From NCBI GenBank assembly GCA_023382535.1, contig JAHDWA010000016.1:127026-191025 (forward strand): a DNA stretch of 64,000 nt, read 5' to 3'. The translations under genes and the position numbers were made by a program. How positions within the stretch are numbered: the stretch's first letter is position 1; each line of letters opens with the position of its first letter. This stretch comes from Anaerolineae bacterium (GTDB lineage Bacteria > Chloroflexota > Anaerolineae > 4572-78 > J111). The notes under the pieces were generated by a model. The model had not been told where the DNA came from, did no database searches, and saw nothing but the letters and a program-made list of their open reading frames with translations. Positions 35,478-45,056 of this stretch are shown in pieces.

Positions 35478-38066
35478 ATGGCTTTTAATTTTTATCACCC
35501 TTCAAAAAAAGCTTACCTGTTTGCCAGTATTTTACTGACAGTGGTGCTATCTGTCAGCTTACAGGTCGTTGGGTATGCTCAAACTGATAAGATTTTATTA
35601 GTCAAGATTACGCATGTAGAGATACGAGACCAAGCGCCTCAAGCAACGGCTTTTGTAACGGTATTAGACAGCGCCGGCTTGCCGGTGGTTGGGCTAAACC
35701 CAACCAATTTTAGACTTGTAGAAAATGAACAGGCTATCGCCGGTGGACCCGTTGCGGTTGAAATCGACACCACCCAGCCGCTAGAGTTGGTTCTGGCCCT
35801 GGATTTGAGTGTCCATCAGGCTGGCGACCTGAACAAGGTCAAGGAAGCGGCTCAGATTTTTCTTGATGCTCTGGGACCACAAGATAAGGTCACACTGATC
35901 ACCTTCGACAACGAAGTGTCTACTCGTCTCCAAGCAGCCAGCCCTGAGGCGGTGAAACCAGAGATTGCGCAACTGCCCGAGGTGGTAAATGGCAGAACAG
36001 CCTTTTTTCAAGCCGTTCAGCAGGCTGTGCAGTCACTTACCCCTGCCGGCCCGACTCGCCAAACTGTTATTGTTATCACTAACAAAGGAAATAACATTGA
36101 GGACGCCAGCGCCAACGCCGCCCGACAAGCGGTTTTCAATGAATTTAACCGGATTCCAATTCAGGTGATCAGTTTTGGTAATCGAGCCAAACTGGATCAA
36201 CTATCAACCGAAGTAGCCGCTGCTCCTGGAGTCCAGGTGCAACACGTGCCAAATCCCAACAGTTTGCCAGTTGTTTTGCAGCAGTTAGCCGCTTTGCTCC
36301 GCTTGAGTTACAAGGTTTCCTTTCAACCTCCAGCCGGGGAACAAGCCACGCGAGTATTAACCGTAAAAGTAGAAGCTCCTCAGGGTACCGGCGGTGACCA
36401 ATCAGATCCTTATCAGGTTCGCCCCTTCACTCCAAGTCTGACTCTTGGGAATGTGCCAAGTATACGGGTAGGCGAAACGTTGGTGGTTACTGCCGCTGTA
36501 GTGATGCCATCCTCACCAGTAACCCTCACTTATCAAATTGGGCATATATTTTCAACGACCATGACAGCGCCACCTTATGCCCTCATCTGGTCTACGATTG
36601 GCGTCCCTCCGGCTACTTATACCCTGACCGCAATGGCCCGTAGTTCTCCAAATTATAGCGCTTCAGATAAGGTCGAGTTTAAGGTAATGCCCGGAGTCAC
36701 CTTTATCCCGGAGGCTAAAGTTTATTGGCCGGACAACATTCTCCTGGAAGCTAAAGTTGACCCCAATACCCCATTAGCTTCAACGGTAGAATTCTGGAGA
36801 GAAGTAAACGGGCAAGAAGAAAAAATCGGCGAAGAGAATTCTCGTCCTTATCAATTAGAGTTTAATCGCCAGAGTAAGGGCTACCCAGAAAAGATACAAG
36901 AGGGAGAGAATTTGATCGTAGTGGTTAAAGCCCGGGTAAAAGATGCAACCGGTACGGTATTAGCCGAAGAGAGATTTGCTATCCATTTTATGCTGCGTCC
37001 CGAGTCATTTCGCTGGTGGGAAGCAGGGAGTGGGGTACTGCTGATGCTTCTGGCTAATTTTTTGGTACTACCTTTATTGATGATCGTATGGGTCGAGAAC
37101 CGCCGGCAGAAATGGTCCCAACTGCTCAAAACCGGGAGCCTCAGCCTGAGAAATCTGGGTAATTTAGCCACCGAATTTGAATTAACGGCCAAAGCAACTG
37201 CGCCATCCCCAGCGCTTCTGTTTCAATTCAGCGAAATCATCCCTGCCGTTGCTGCTTCGGCTAAAAACCCCTCTCCTGAAACTGGGCTTGGTAAACAACG
37301 GGGAGCAGCTAAAGGAGTGGGGACGGGTGTCGTTTTCACCTATTCCACTTCCCCCGAAAAAAAACAGTCCTGGTCCGCCCGCTCAAGCGGCGGGTTCTCC
37401 GGCAAGTCCAGCGCGGCGGCCGGGGACCGAGGTGGCTGCTTTAACCTGATTGTAGAACTGGTTGAAGCCTTAAGCGCTATTCCCCTGGTAGGGCAGCCGT
37501 TCCGTGCTTTGGCCGGCCAAATGCGCCAAGCTCAGGCCGAGACTGGTCGTCTCCAACGTTGGCCGCAGCAAGTGATGGCCCCGGTCGCCAATCTGGTTAA
37601 GCGGGTCAGGAGCGCTTTTGGGATCGTGGCGGTCCAAACACCCCTGCCGGTCACTCATCCGGCCGGATTGGCCCCGGCACCGCTCTCAGATGATCTACTG
37701 CCGGCGCCGGTGTCCAGCCAGAGCAAAACCAGGTTGCTGTCGCAATCCGCTTTGCGTCCCAGAGTATCCGACTGGGCTGCGAGTCCCACCTTTATCACCT
37801 CACTGGTAGCGCCCGGCAAAACTGTGAATCTTAAACTTTTTATCCAACCCGACAACGTTCGACGCCAGGCGGGCTGCTATTATTTTGAGCTAACCTGTAG
37901 ACCGACTAATCCAGAACCAGGTGAAATTAATCCGAAATCCATTGAGCAAGCGGTACAATTAGGCAATGTCTCGTGGTGGTATGGGTTCTTTTGGTTGATA
38001 ATCCCCATGCTGGTAATTGATGTAGGGTACATCGTGCTCCTCCTTTCACTGTCCGGGCAACCTTAA
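35478..38066 (+). CDS. VWA-domain membrane protein of the eCIS locus
   Basis: An 862-residue protein with signal peptide or N-terminal anchor (LFASILLTVVLSVSLQVV), then a von Willebrand A domain at ~95-275. The MIDAS motif is partly kept (LALDLSVHQAG instead of DxSxS), so metal binding may be weak. A region of Ig-like character follows (VTLTYQIGHIFSTTM). A membrane span at ~517-540 (VLLMLLANFLVLPLLMIVWV) leads to a Ser/Gly/Lys-rich segment, and a last span closes the protein (WWYGFFWLIIPMLVIDVGYI). It probably joins an envelope complex with the FHA protein encoded next. Confidence 0.75.
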   Translation: MAFNFYHPSKKAYLFASILLTVVLSVSLQVVGYAQTDKILLVKITHVEIRDQAPQATAFVTVLDSAGLPVVGLNPTNFRLVENEQAIAGGPVAVEIDTTQPLELVLALDLSVHQAGDLNKVKEAAQIFLDALGPQDKVTLITFDNEVSTRLQAASPEAVKPEIAQLPEVVNGRTAFFQAVQQAVQSLTPAGPTRQTVIVITNKGNNIEDASANAARQAVFNEFNRIPIQVISFGNRAKLDQLSTEVAAAPGVQVQHVPNPNSLPVVLQQLAALLRLSYKVSFQPPAGEQATRVLTVKVEAPQGTGGDQSDPYQVRPFTPSLTLGNVPSIRVGETLVVTAAVVMPSSPVTLTYQIGHIFSTTMTAPPYALIWSTIGVPPATYTLTAMARSSPNYSASDKVEFKVMPGVTFIPEAKVYWPDNILLEAKVDPNTPLASTVEFWREVNGQEEKIGEENSRPYQLEFNRQSKGYPEKIQEGENLIVVVKARVKDATGTVLAEERFAIHFMLRPESFRWWEAGSGVLLMLLANFLVLPLLMIVWVENRRQKWSQLLKTGSLSLRNLGNLATEFELTAKATAPSPALLFQFSEIIPAVAASAKNPSPETGLGKQRGAAKGVGTGVVFTYSTSPEKKQSWSARSSGGFSGKSSAAAGDRGGCFNLIVELVEALSAIPLVGQPFRALAGQMRQAQAETGRLQRWPQQVMAPVANLVKRVRSAFGIVAVQTPLPVTHPAGLAPAPLSDDLLPAPVSSQSKTRLLSQSALRPRVSDWAASPTFITSLVAPGKTVNLKLFIQPDNVRRQAGCYYFELTCRPTNPEPGEINPKSIEQAVQLGNVSWWYGFFWLIIPMLVIDVGYIVLLLSLSGQP

Positions 38067-38137
38067 GACCACTAATCTGAAATTACACGACCGGCTCCTT
38101 GTCGCAGTGTTGAGACGATAGAGTAGGAGTGACAACA

Positions 38138-40741
38138 TTGGTCCAGGCAATTTTGCAAATCATTGATCCACGTGGCCAGCTTGAGATCTATCAAATTGAG
38201 CTAGGCCATACCATTTATATTGGCAAAGACGCCAGTTATAACGACATTCCGATTGATGGCCCCAATATTGCCATTCATCATCTGGTTTTGGATTTTCGCC
38301 AGATTCCCTGTCGAGTCATGAGCCTCAGCCATCTGGGCACACCCACTCTCAACGGCCATCATTTAACTCCGAATATCCACCACGATATTAGTGATGCCGC
38401 GGTGATCCGCCTGGCCAACTATCAGCTTCGATTGTTATTGAGTACGCCTCTGATGCAACACCCGCCCACTACACGGCCTGAACTAAGCCATAATGACCGC
38501 TTGCTCGTTCCTGCCAGTCCTCAGTTACCTCAATCCCTTGATTATTTTGAGGTAAAATTTCCTGATTACCCAGATACCTATCCGGCTTTAGAAGTTATAC
38601 CCGGTCAAGCCAAAGTAAAACTCCGGGTGAATATCACTAATAGGGGACGCTATCCAGCCGATTTTACCGTGAAGATCAGTGATGATATTCCCCACGAGTG
38701 GTACGAGTCACCCGGGTCCTGCGGTCTCAATCCGGGGGATACTAAAACTGTCACCCTTACTTTTAAAGCAGATAAGCAGCCCGATTACACGGCCGGTCCG
38801 CACCATTTTTGGCTCCAGGTAAAATCTTCTGAATTTCCCCCTGACAATCGTGTTCGCAACTATGAAGCGACTTTGACCATTAAGCCTTATTATGAAATTA
38901 TCGTAGGCAAAGTACAGCCAACCCAACGGGCTATCTCATGGTTTAGGGGACAGGGTAAATTCAAACTAACGATCGAAAATAGGGGTAATGCCACAGCACG
39001 ATTTCAACTCGAAGGGCATGATACTGAAAATGGTTGTCACTATGAGTTCAAGAGGTTGGATCGGTCAAAATTAATTACTCTGGATTTACCTGGGCAAGTA
39101 GCTTCTGGAGATAAAGCTGAGATAGCTGTTTGGATTAAACCGTTCACTTATTCTTTATTGTGGCGCTCGCGCAGCTATACATTTACCACTCTCATCACCC
39201 CGCTGGAGGAACAGCAGGCTCAGAAGACGCTCTCTGGACGACTCATTCAAAAGCCGCTGATAGGACCGCTGACCCTCTGTTTGTTAGCCTGCCTCTTATT
39301 GTTTGCGTGTGCTGCTTTTATTTTTGACCCGGCTCATTACATTCTTCGCTTCACCGTCAACCGTGCTGTTAACACTGTTGGGGCCAAAGCCGGGGAAGAA
39401 CTGGCCGTGGAATGGTGGACTTCGCCGCTAGTGACCAGTATCCGCCTGCAGCCGGGTAATGAGCTTATTGTAGGCGAAGCAATAGGCCGGCGGATCATGA
39501 ATCCTAATAGCAGCACAACTGCCTATTCCCTTGAGGCTGAAAGTTTTGCTTCGGTGTTGTTGCCTGAACTGCGGGCTACACGAGTGGTTTCTGTCGCCAT
39601 TACCCCGATGATCCCCAGAATAAATGATTTCTCGGTTAGCAACCATAATATTGTCGAAGGTGAGGCTGTAACTCTGATTTCAAAGGTAGAGAACGCCGAA
39701 GAAGTTTATGTGACGGTCAACGGCACGCCCGAACCACCCTTCGCCACCGCCGAACACGCCGACCGGAGGATAGAGGTATTACCCTCTGGAAATACCGTTT
39801 ATGGGTTGGTAGCCCGCCACGGTGAGGTGGCGATCACAGCCGAGACTACAGTGGTAGTAGCGACGCCAACTCCAACCCCAACCTCTACCCCCATGGCAGA
39901 ACTGTTCGAAACCAGCGGTGACCAGGTTATGGCCGGCGAGCCGGTCACTTTCAAGTGGGCTGTTTCGGGCAATGATAAAGTTGTGCTCGACCCGTTGGGG
40001 GAATTGCCGTCGAGCGGTTCTATCTCTGTCTGGCCCCAAGAAACCACACGCTACACCCTCCAAAGCGTCAACGCGCAGGGCACGGCCACCATCCTGGGCA
40101 TGAAAGAGGTAGTCGTCAATAATCCCACCAGCACCCCAACCGCCACCGCCACCCCGGCTGCGCCAAAAATTGTTGAGTTCAAAGCTTCCGAAGATGAGAT
40201 GAGTTTGGGTGAGGGAGAGACTGAGGTCATTACATTATATTGGACGGTTGAGGGCCAGACAACGGATATTCAACTGCTCAACAAGCACGGTGTGGCGCTT
40301 CAAACGAACCTACCAGCCGTTTCACAGACCGAAGTATTGGTAAGCGACACCGACAACCAGTTCATCCTGGCTGTCTACAATGGCAATCAACAGTTCAGCC
40401 AGAGTGTTTTTATTCAAGCTGAACCGTTCATTTCATACTTCACCGCTACGGTTTATAGCGACGATGACTTGATCAAAATTTGTTCAACTTCGGAAGAGGA
40501 TGATGATGAGGTATGTGATGTTAGTAATGAAGAAGCCGCAATTAAAATTATTTTTGAATGGGAGATAAGAAATGCCGACAAGGTCGATTTGATCATAGAT
40601 GATGGGGATAAACAAAGTTACGGCCAAGGACTCAAGGATGATTTCGTTAAAGATAACGTGCGGAGTGCAAAATACACCTTGATAGCTAAGAATGATGTGG
40701 GCGAGATTAAGCGCAGAATTAGGATAAAAGGTAATGATTAG
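38138..40741 (+). CDS. FHA-domain transmembrane protein with external Ig-like repeats
   Basis: An 867-residue protein. Residues ~1-110 form a forkhead-associated domain (YIGKDASYNDIPIDGPNIAI, then HHLVLDFRQ and LGTPTLNGHHL), a phosphothreonine reader. A CARDB/Ig-like domain follows, then one membrane span near 375-397 (GPLTLCLLACLLLFACAAF). The outer part has Ig-like units separated by Thr/Pro linkers (TPTPTPTSTP, NPTSTPTATATP). TTG 38138 is preferred as start because AGGAG lies eight bases upstream; GTG 38129 would overlap that site. FHA proteins control type VI secretion by phosphorylation, but no kinase gene is in this window. Confidence 0.75.
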   Translation: MVQAILQIIDPRGQLEIYQIELGHTIYIGKDASYNDIPIDGPNIAIHHLVLDFRQIPCRVMSLSHLGTPTLNGHHLTPNIHHDISDAAVIRLANYQLRLLLSTPLMQHPPTTRPELSHNDRLLVPASPQLPQSLDYFEVKFPDYPDTYPALEVIPGQAKVKLRVNITNRGRYPADFTVKISDDIPHEWYESPGSCGLNPGDTKTVTLTFKADKQPDYTAGPHHFWLQVKSSEFPPDNRVRNYEATLTIKPYYEIIVGKVQPTQRAISWFRGQGKFKLTIENRGNATARFQLEGHDTENGCHYEFKRLDRSKLITLDLPGQVASGDKAEIAVWIKPFTYSLLWRSRSYTFTTLITPLEEQQAQKTLSGRLIQKPLIGPLTLCLLACLLLFACAAFIFDPAHYILRFTVNRAVNTVGAKAGEELAVEWWTSPLVTSIRLQPGNELIVGEAIGRRIMNPNSSTTAYSLEAESFASVLLPELRATRVVSVAITPMIPRINDFSVSNHNIVEGEAVTLISKVENAEEVYVTVNGTPEPPFATAEHADRRIEVLPSGNTVYGLVARHGEVAITAETTVVVATPTPTPTSTPMAELFETSGDQVMAGEPVTFKWAVSGNDKVVLDPLGELPSSGSISVWPQETTRYTLQSVNAQGTATILGMKEVVVNNPTSTPTATATPAAPKIVEFKASEDEMSLGEGETEVITLYWTVEGQTTDIQLLNKHGVALQTNLPAVSQTEVLVSDTDNQFILAVYNGNQQFSQSVFIQAEPFISYFTATVYSDDDLIKICSTSEEDDDEVCDVSNEEAAIKIIFEWEIRNADKVDLIIDDGDKQSYGQGLKDDFVKDNVRSAKYTLIAKNDVGEIKRRIRIKGND

Positions 40742-42263
40742 GTCAGTCTCTGGGATTTCATTATCAGTGAAAGGGTTATTTGACCGGAAACTAGCTCAAT
40801 TACGCTTGGCTAATTTTTTAGGGGCCTGTTTAGTTTTATTTCTGCCCGCCTGTACCGACGGGTCCGATCTGGTTCCTGACTATCTTTTTCCCGAACGCCC
40901 GACTACGGCGACCATGGTGGTCATCCAGTTTGACCTGCAAAGTGGCCCGTTAGCCGGCCTCACTCCAACCCGCGCCGTCGTGGAATTACCCCTCTTTCCC
41001 GTAACCGCCACCCCCACCCCGGCCGCTACCTTAACCCCACTTCCCTCACCAACGGCGGTTTCTTTGACCACACCAGCTAGCCTACCCAGCACAGCCGCAG
41101 ATGACCTGATCCCCCCAGCTTCGTCCTCTAGCATTGGGCAACCGGCCCAAACCCCCATTCCCGCCCAACCCTCACGCGGCGCCATCTACAATGGGCCGCT
41201 TTCGGCTCAGTTGGCCCTGCTCGACCCCCAGCCTGGTTTTAACTTGCCGGCCAAGCTCAACCAATTGGAATTTAAGTGGCAGTGGCACGGCCCAGAAGTG
41301 CGGCCCTGCCATCTGGACGATAACTTTGGCTTCGAGTTGAGACTTTGGCCCGACCTGAGCAATCCTTATTTACCGGCAGCGCAGCGAGGCAATATTCAAC
41401 CTCTGGGCGCGTTTGACGCTCTGGCCGAACAGGCCAAAATCACCGACTCGTGCGACCCTGAAACCGGAACGCGCCGTTACCTCCTGACCAATCTCAACAG
41501 CGCCCCCGGCGTCGCCCTGGCTGGCGGAGCCGGCCAATTTTTGTGGGATGTGGCTTATGTCCAACTAAAACCCTACTACACGGTCCTGGCCGTCTCCGTG
41601 CCCAACGACTTTTTTATCCCGGTCACAACACCGCCTGTGCCTACCGTTACCCCCACATCCTTGTATATTCTAACGCCCGCTCCAAAACCGGCCGGGCGGA
41701 TTATCTTGTTGAAACCGGAGCACGGCTCTGTCTTCCCGGTTAATGCCGGCCCAGTCGAATTTGTCTGGCAGTGGGAGAGTCAAAACCAGGCGCCATGTGG
41801 CCTAACTGCCGCCGGTTACGGCTTTGAACTACACCTTTGGTCTACCCAACCTGGCTTTGTCCCCCTGGGGGTCATGGATGTAGTAGCCGACCAGCGACTC
41901 ATCTTGTGCGACCCGGCAGACGGGACCTATCATTATCATCTGCCCGATCTTAAACTGGCCCCCGGTATCAAAGCTACCTACGTGGGTGAATTGCGGTGGG
42001 ACGGCCAATTTCAATGGAATGTCGCCCTGGTCAGCCTCAGCCCCTATCTACCTCCCGAATCGGCCTCGCCGCCGGCGCAGTTTGAGATTTCACTCAGCAG
42101 TTATTCTGGAGCCATTGACCGCCTGGGGCGAGAGCTGCGTTGCAGCGAGATCCCCTCGTGGCCGGAGGCGCAGGCCATCTTCCTGGCGGCTGGGTCGGAG
42201 CAAGACCCCTCAGGCCTGGACCCGGACGGTAATAAAATCGCTTGTGATGAGCTGCGGCGGTAG
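40734..42263 (+). CDS. Lipoprotein with duplicated Cys-containing domain and Excalibur motif
   Basis: A 509-residue lipoprotein; the lipobox is LPAC after a hydrophobic segment (NFLGACLVLFLPAC). A Thr/Pro-rich stalk (TPTPAATLTPLPSPTAV) follows. Two copies of one domain come next: LEFKWQWHGPEVRPCHL...GFELRLW and VEFVWQWESQNQAPCGL...GFELHLW. The C-terminus is an Excalibur calcium-binding motif (LRCSEI...DPSGLDPDGNKIACDEL). The gene overlaps the FHA gene by eight bases. It is anchored on the outer face of the membrane, probably as part of the envelope module. Confidence 0.75.
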   Translation: MIRSVSGISLSVKGLFDRKLAQLRLANFLGACLVLFLPACTDGSDLVPDYLFPERPTTATMVVIQFDLQSGPLAGLTPTRAVVELPLFPVTATPTPAATLTPLPSPTAVSLTTPASLPSTAADDLIPPASSSSIGQPAQTPIPAQPSRGAIYNGPLSAQLALLDPQPGFNLPAKLNQLEFKWQWHGPEVRPCHLDDNFGFELRLWPDLSNPYLPAAQRGNIQPLGAFDALAEQAKITDSCDPETGTRRYLLTNLNSAPGVALAGGAGQFLWDVAYVQLKPYYTVLAVSVPNDFFIPVTTPPVPTVTPTSLYILTPAPKPAGRIILLKPEHGSVFPVNAGPVEFVWQWESQNQAPCGLTAAGYGFELHLWSTQPGFVPLGVMDVVADQRLILCDPADGTYHYHLPDLKLAPGIKATYVGELRWDGQFQWNVALVSLSPYLPPESASPPAQFEISLSSYSGAIDRLGRELRCSEIPSWPEAQAIFLAAGSEQDPSGLDPDGNKIACDELRR

Positions 42264-42269
42264 CTATTT

Positions 42270-44333
42270 ATGGAAAACACCCGGTTCAATAATCCCGAAT
42301 TCAGTTATCGGCTGGCCACCTGGATGTTTCTCGTTGGCCTGACTATTCTCCTGGGGATCATTGCCGCCAGCTGGTGGACCACGCCGGCCCCGGTTTGTTT
42401 TTGGCGTTGCGCTCAAGAAGATCTATCACAACGGGATTTTTATGGAAAGACCCTGTTTCTGGTTAATTTGAGCAGGGCCGATCTACGTAACGCGGACCTG
42501 CGCCAGGCCAAACTTTATTGGGTTGATTTGAGCGGGGCCAACTTACGCCAGGCAAACTTGATGAGTGTTACGTTACATTCGGTTAACCTGAGCGGGGCTG
42601 ATTTAACCGGGACGACTCTTGTCAGGCTCGACTTGCGCTCTACCCAACTTGATGAGGCCAGGCTGAATCAAGCCTATTTGACGGAGGCCGACTTGAGCGG
42701 AGTTAATTTATATAAAGCTCAATTGGAGCAAAGCAATCTCCAGCAAACTAACTTAAACGGTGCAAACTTGACAGGGGCCAATCTGAAGGGCGCTAATTTG
42801 CGTGATACCCTTATGGATCAGACAACTCTTATAGACGACAAATGGCACAAGGTGTGGTGCCTGGTCAACCCGTCAAATCCTCTTTGCCAGTCAGAGGATT
42901 TAAAGAATTTAAGTGGTCTCGATTTAAGTGGTGCCAATCTGCAAGGCGCTAATTTGTCAGAGGCCGATTTACGTTTCACCAATCTAAATGGGGCCAACCT
43001 GAGCGGCTCTGATCTCAATAAGGTTGATCTGCTTGGGGTGGAGATAGATGAAGATACTCAGTTGGATCAGAAATGGCTCCTGGCCTGGAAATTGCGTAAC
43101 CGCCCCGACCTGGTTGGTCCGGCAGACCTGAGCGGCCTGGATTTAAGTCAGGCCAATTTAGAGGGGGCAATATTGAGCGACGACCTGGATTTATCCGGCT
43201 TTAATCTAGCAGAAACTAACCTGTGTGGGGTTGACTTAACAGGAATTAACCTAAATCTGGCTAAGCTTCACCGCTCGCAAATAAATGATGCGACTCAACT
43301 GGACAAAAAATGGCAAATCGTTTGGACTTTAATTAATCAAAAACAGCTTAGTCCAACCGATCTAAGCCACGAAGATTTGAGCCATGCTAACCTAACCAAC
43401 GCTGACCTAAGCGGTCTCACTTTGACCGGAGTCCAGCTAATCCAGGCTGACTTGCGTGGAGCTAATCTGACCGGAGCAAGATTAGATGGGGCTAAATTGA
43501 ATGGGGCTAAATTACAGCGGGCCAACCTGACCCATGCGGATTTGACTGGAGCGGATTTGACTGACGCCGACCTGACCGGAAGTATTTTAACTGGCGTTAT
43601 TCTCAATGGAGTTATTTCACACCCAGACGAAGAATCCCCTGCCTCCCTGAACGAAGCCGCCCCGGCGCAAAACCCTACCCAAAAAGAAGAATGGGTTGCC
43701 CGTATAAAAGCCGGTGAGGCGGCAGGCCAGGACTTAAGCGGGGTTGACCTGAGCGGCACACCACTGGCTGGGGTTAATTTGAGTAACACCAACCTGAATG
43801 ACGCTAACCTCAACGGGGCCGACTTAACCGGGGCGAACTTACAAGGTGCGACGCTGACCGGCAGTCATCTCGACAACGCCAACCTCAGTGGGGCCAACTT
43901 GAGTGGAGCTAACCTGGCGGGGGCCGAGTTGCGGGCCGCCACCCTGATCGGGGTCAGGATGGGGAGAGCAAATCTCAACGGTTCCCTCTTGAACCAGGCC
44001 CGCCTCAATGGGGCCGAGCTGAGTGAGGCAATCGTAACCGGCGCGAATTTGACCGAGACAACCCTGAGCCAGGCCAATTTGAGTCAAGCGGATTTAACCG
44101 GGGCCAACTTGCATAAAGCTAACTTGAGCAGCGCCGTGCTGATCGAAGCTCAACTCACCGGGGCCGACTTGAGCGAGGCTAATCTGTCCGGGACCGATTT
44201 GACCCAGGCCAATATGCGGGGGGCTAATCTAACCAGGGCCAATTTGAGCGGGGCTAATTTGGCCGCAATTATCCCCACCACCGGCATCAACTTGCATGAG
44301 GCCATCATGCCCGATGGAACAATTCATGAGTAG
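42270..44333 (+). CDS. Membrane-anchored pentapeptide-repeat protein
   Basis: A 687-residue protein with one N-terminal membrane span (LATWMFLVGLTILLGIIAAS) followed by several blocks of A(D/N)LXX pentapeptide repeats, for example LSGADLTGTTLVRLDL and LNGANLTGANLKGANL. Three spacer helices with a DKKW/DQKW motif (DDKWHKVWCLVN, LDQKWLLAWKLRN, LDKKWQIVWTLIN) interrupt the quadrilateral helix. The fold is a rigid rod of right-handed beta helix, which suggests a scaffold. It is preceded by the lipoprotein gene and overlaps the next gene. Confidence 0.85.
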   Translation: MENTRFNNPEFSYRLATWMFLVGLTILLGIIAASWWTTPAPVCFWRCAQEDLSQRDFYGKTLFLVNLSRADLRNADLRQAKLYWVDLSGANLRQANLMSVTLHSVNLSGADLTGTTLVRLDLRSTQLDEARLNQAYLTEADLSGVNLYKAQLEQSNLQQTNLNGANLTGANLKGANLRDTLMDQTTLIDDKWHKVWCLVNPSNPLCQSEDLKNLSGLDLSGANLQGANLSEADLRFTNLNGANLSGSDLNKVDLLGVEIDEDTQLDQKWLLAWKLRNRPDLVGPADLSGLDLSQANLEGAILSDDLDLSGFNLAETNLCGVDLTGINLNLAKLHRSQINDATQLDKKWQIVWTLINQKQLSPTDLSHEDLSHANLTNADLSGLTLTGVQLIQADLRGANLTGARLDGAKLNGAKLQRANLTHADLTGADLTDADLTGSILTGVILNGVISHPDEESPASLNEAAPAQNPTQKEEWVARIKAGEAAGQDLSGVDLSGTPLAGVNLSNTNLNDANLNGADLTGANLQGATLTGSHLDNANLSGANLSGANLAGAELRAATLIGVRMGRANLNGSLLNQARLNGAELSEAIVTGANLTETTLSQANLSQADLTGANLHKANLSSAVLIEAQLTGADLSEANLSGTDLTQANMRGANLTRANLSGANLAAIIPTTGINLHEAIMPDGTIHE

Positions 44334-45033
44334 GCAGTCCCGTACTATCTGGCTGGCCGTGCTGGTCATGACCCTGGGTCTGAACGCTTGTGTTGCGGCC
44401 AAGGCCAAAACCCTGAGCACGCCCACCCTGACCCCAACGCTCCGGGCAACCGTCACCACTATTCCATTGCCGACCCCGACTCCCACGCTCGCCGTCCCGG
44501 CCTCCGCCTGCCCGCTGCCCGACCTGCCGGAAGGGCTTCATCTCTCAGCCAGCGGCAGCTATACCCAAACCGAAGTCGAAGCGGCAGGGCCGATGCTCTG
44601 CCGCATTGAGCGTAACACCTGCCCCTTCTATCAATTGGTAGGCAACCTGGACTCCACTATTGTATTTAAACATGAAGAAGAACCACCTTTTGACGAGGAG
44701 GATATTTTGGTCCATCCGGCCGCATTGCTGCCTTTGAGCCGGCTGAATGAGCTGGTTCAGACTGAGTGGAACCGCGCTTATCATCTACGCCTGACCGATG
44801 CCTACGACTCGCTCCTGGAACATGATCTCGGCCAGACCGACCTGACGCGCAAATATTCCCTCCATTTTGAGGGCCGGGCGTTGGACCTGACTACCTGGCC
44901 GATTGATCCTAGCCGCTACGGGCGTCTTTGCGCCCTGGCCCACTGCGCCGGCTTTGCCTGGGTCCATCATGAGGGCGACCATTGTCATGTTGCCGTGAAC
45001 GCGCCCAGTTTGTGCCTGCGCTGCGCTAACTAA
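44326..45033 (+). CDS. Lipoprotein with Hedgehog-N-like zinc peptidase domain
   Basis: A 235-residue lipoprotein, lipobox LNAC with Cys22, then a Thr/Pro stalk. The C-terminal domain strongly resembles the signalling domain of Hedgehog proteins: LHFEGRALDLTTWPIDPSRY, then GRLCALAHCAGFAWVHHEGD and HCHVAV, compared with HYEGRAVDITTSDRDxSKYG and GFDWVYYE...HIHCSV in Sonic hedgehog. Zinc ligands would be His180, Asp187 and His221 or His219, with Glu216 in the place of the catalytic Glu. The fold is shared with D-Ala-D-Ala carboxypeptidases, so cell-wall cleavage is the likely activity. The ATG overlaps the preceding stop by eight bases. Confidence 0.8.
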   Translation: MSRQSRTIWLAVLVMTLGLNACVAAKAKTLSTPTLTPTLRATVTTIPLPTPTPTLAVPASACPLPDLPEGLHLSASGSYTQTEVEAAGPMLCRIERNTCPFYQLVGNLDSTIVFKHEEEPPFDEEDILVHPAALLPLSRLNELVQTEWNRAYHLRLTDAYDSLLEHDLGQTDLTRKYSLHFEGRALDLTTWPIDPSRYGRLCALAHCAGFAWVHHEGDHCHVAVNAPSLCLRCAN

Positions 45034-45056
45034 ATTTAGACAGTGAGTTGATTAAT

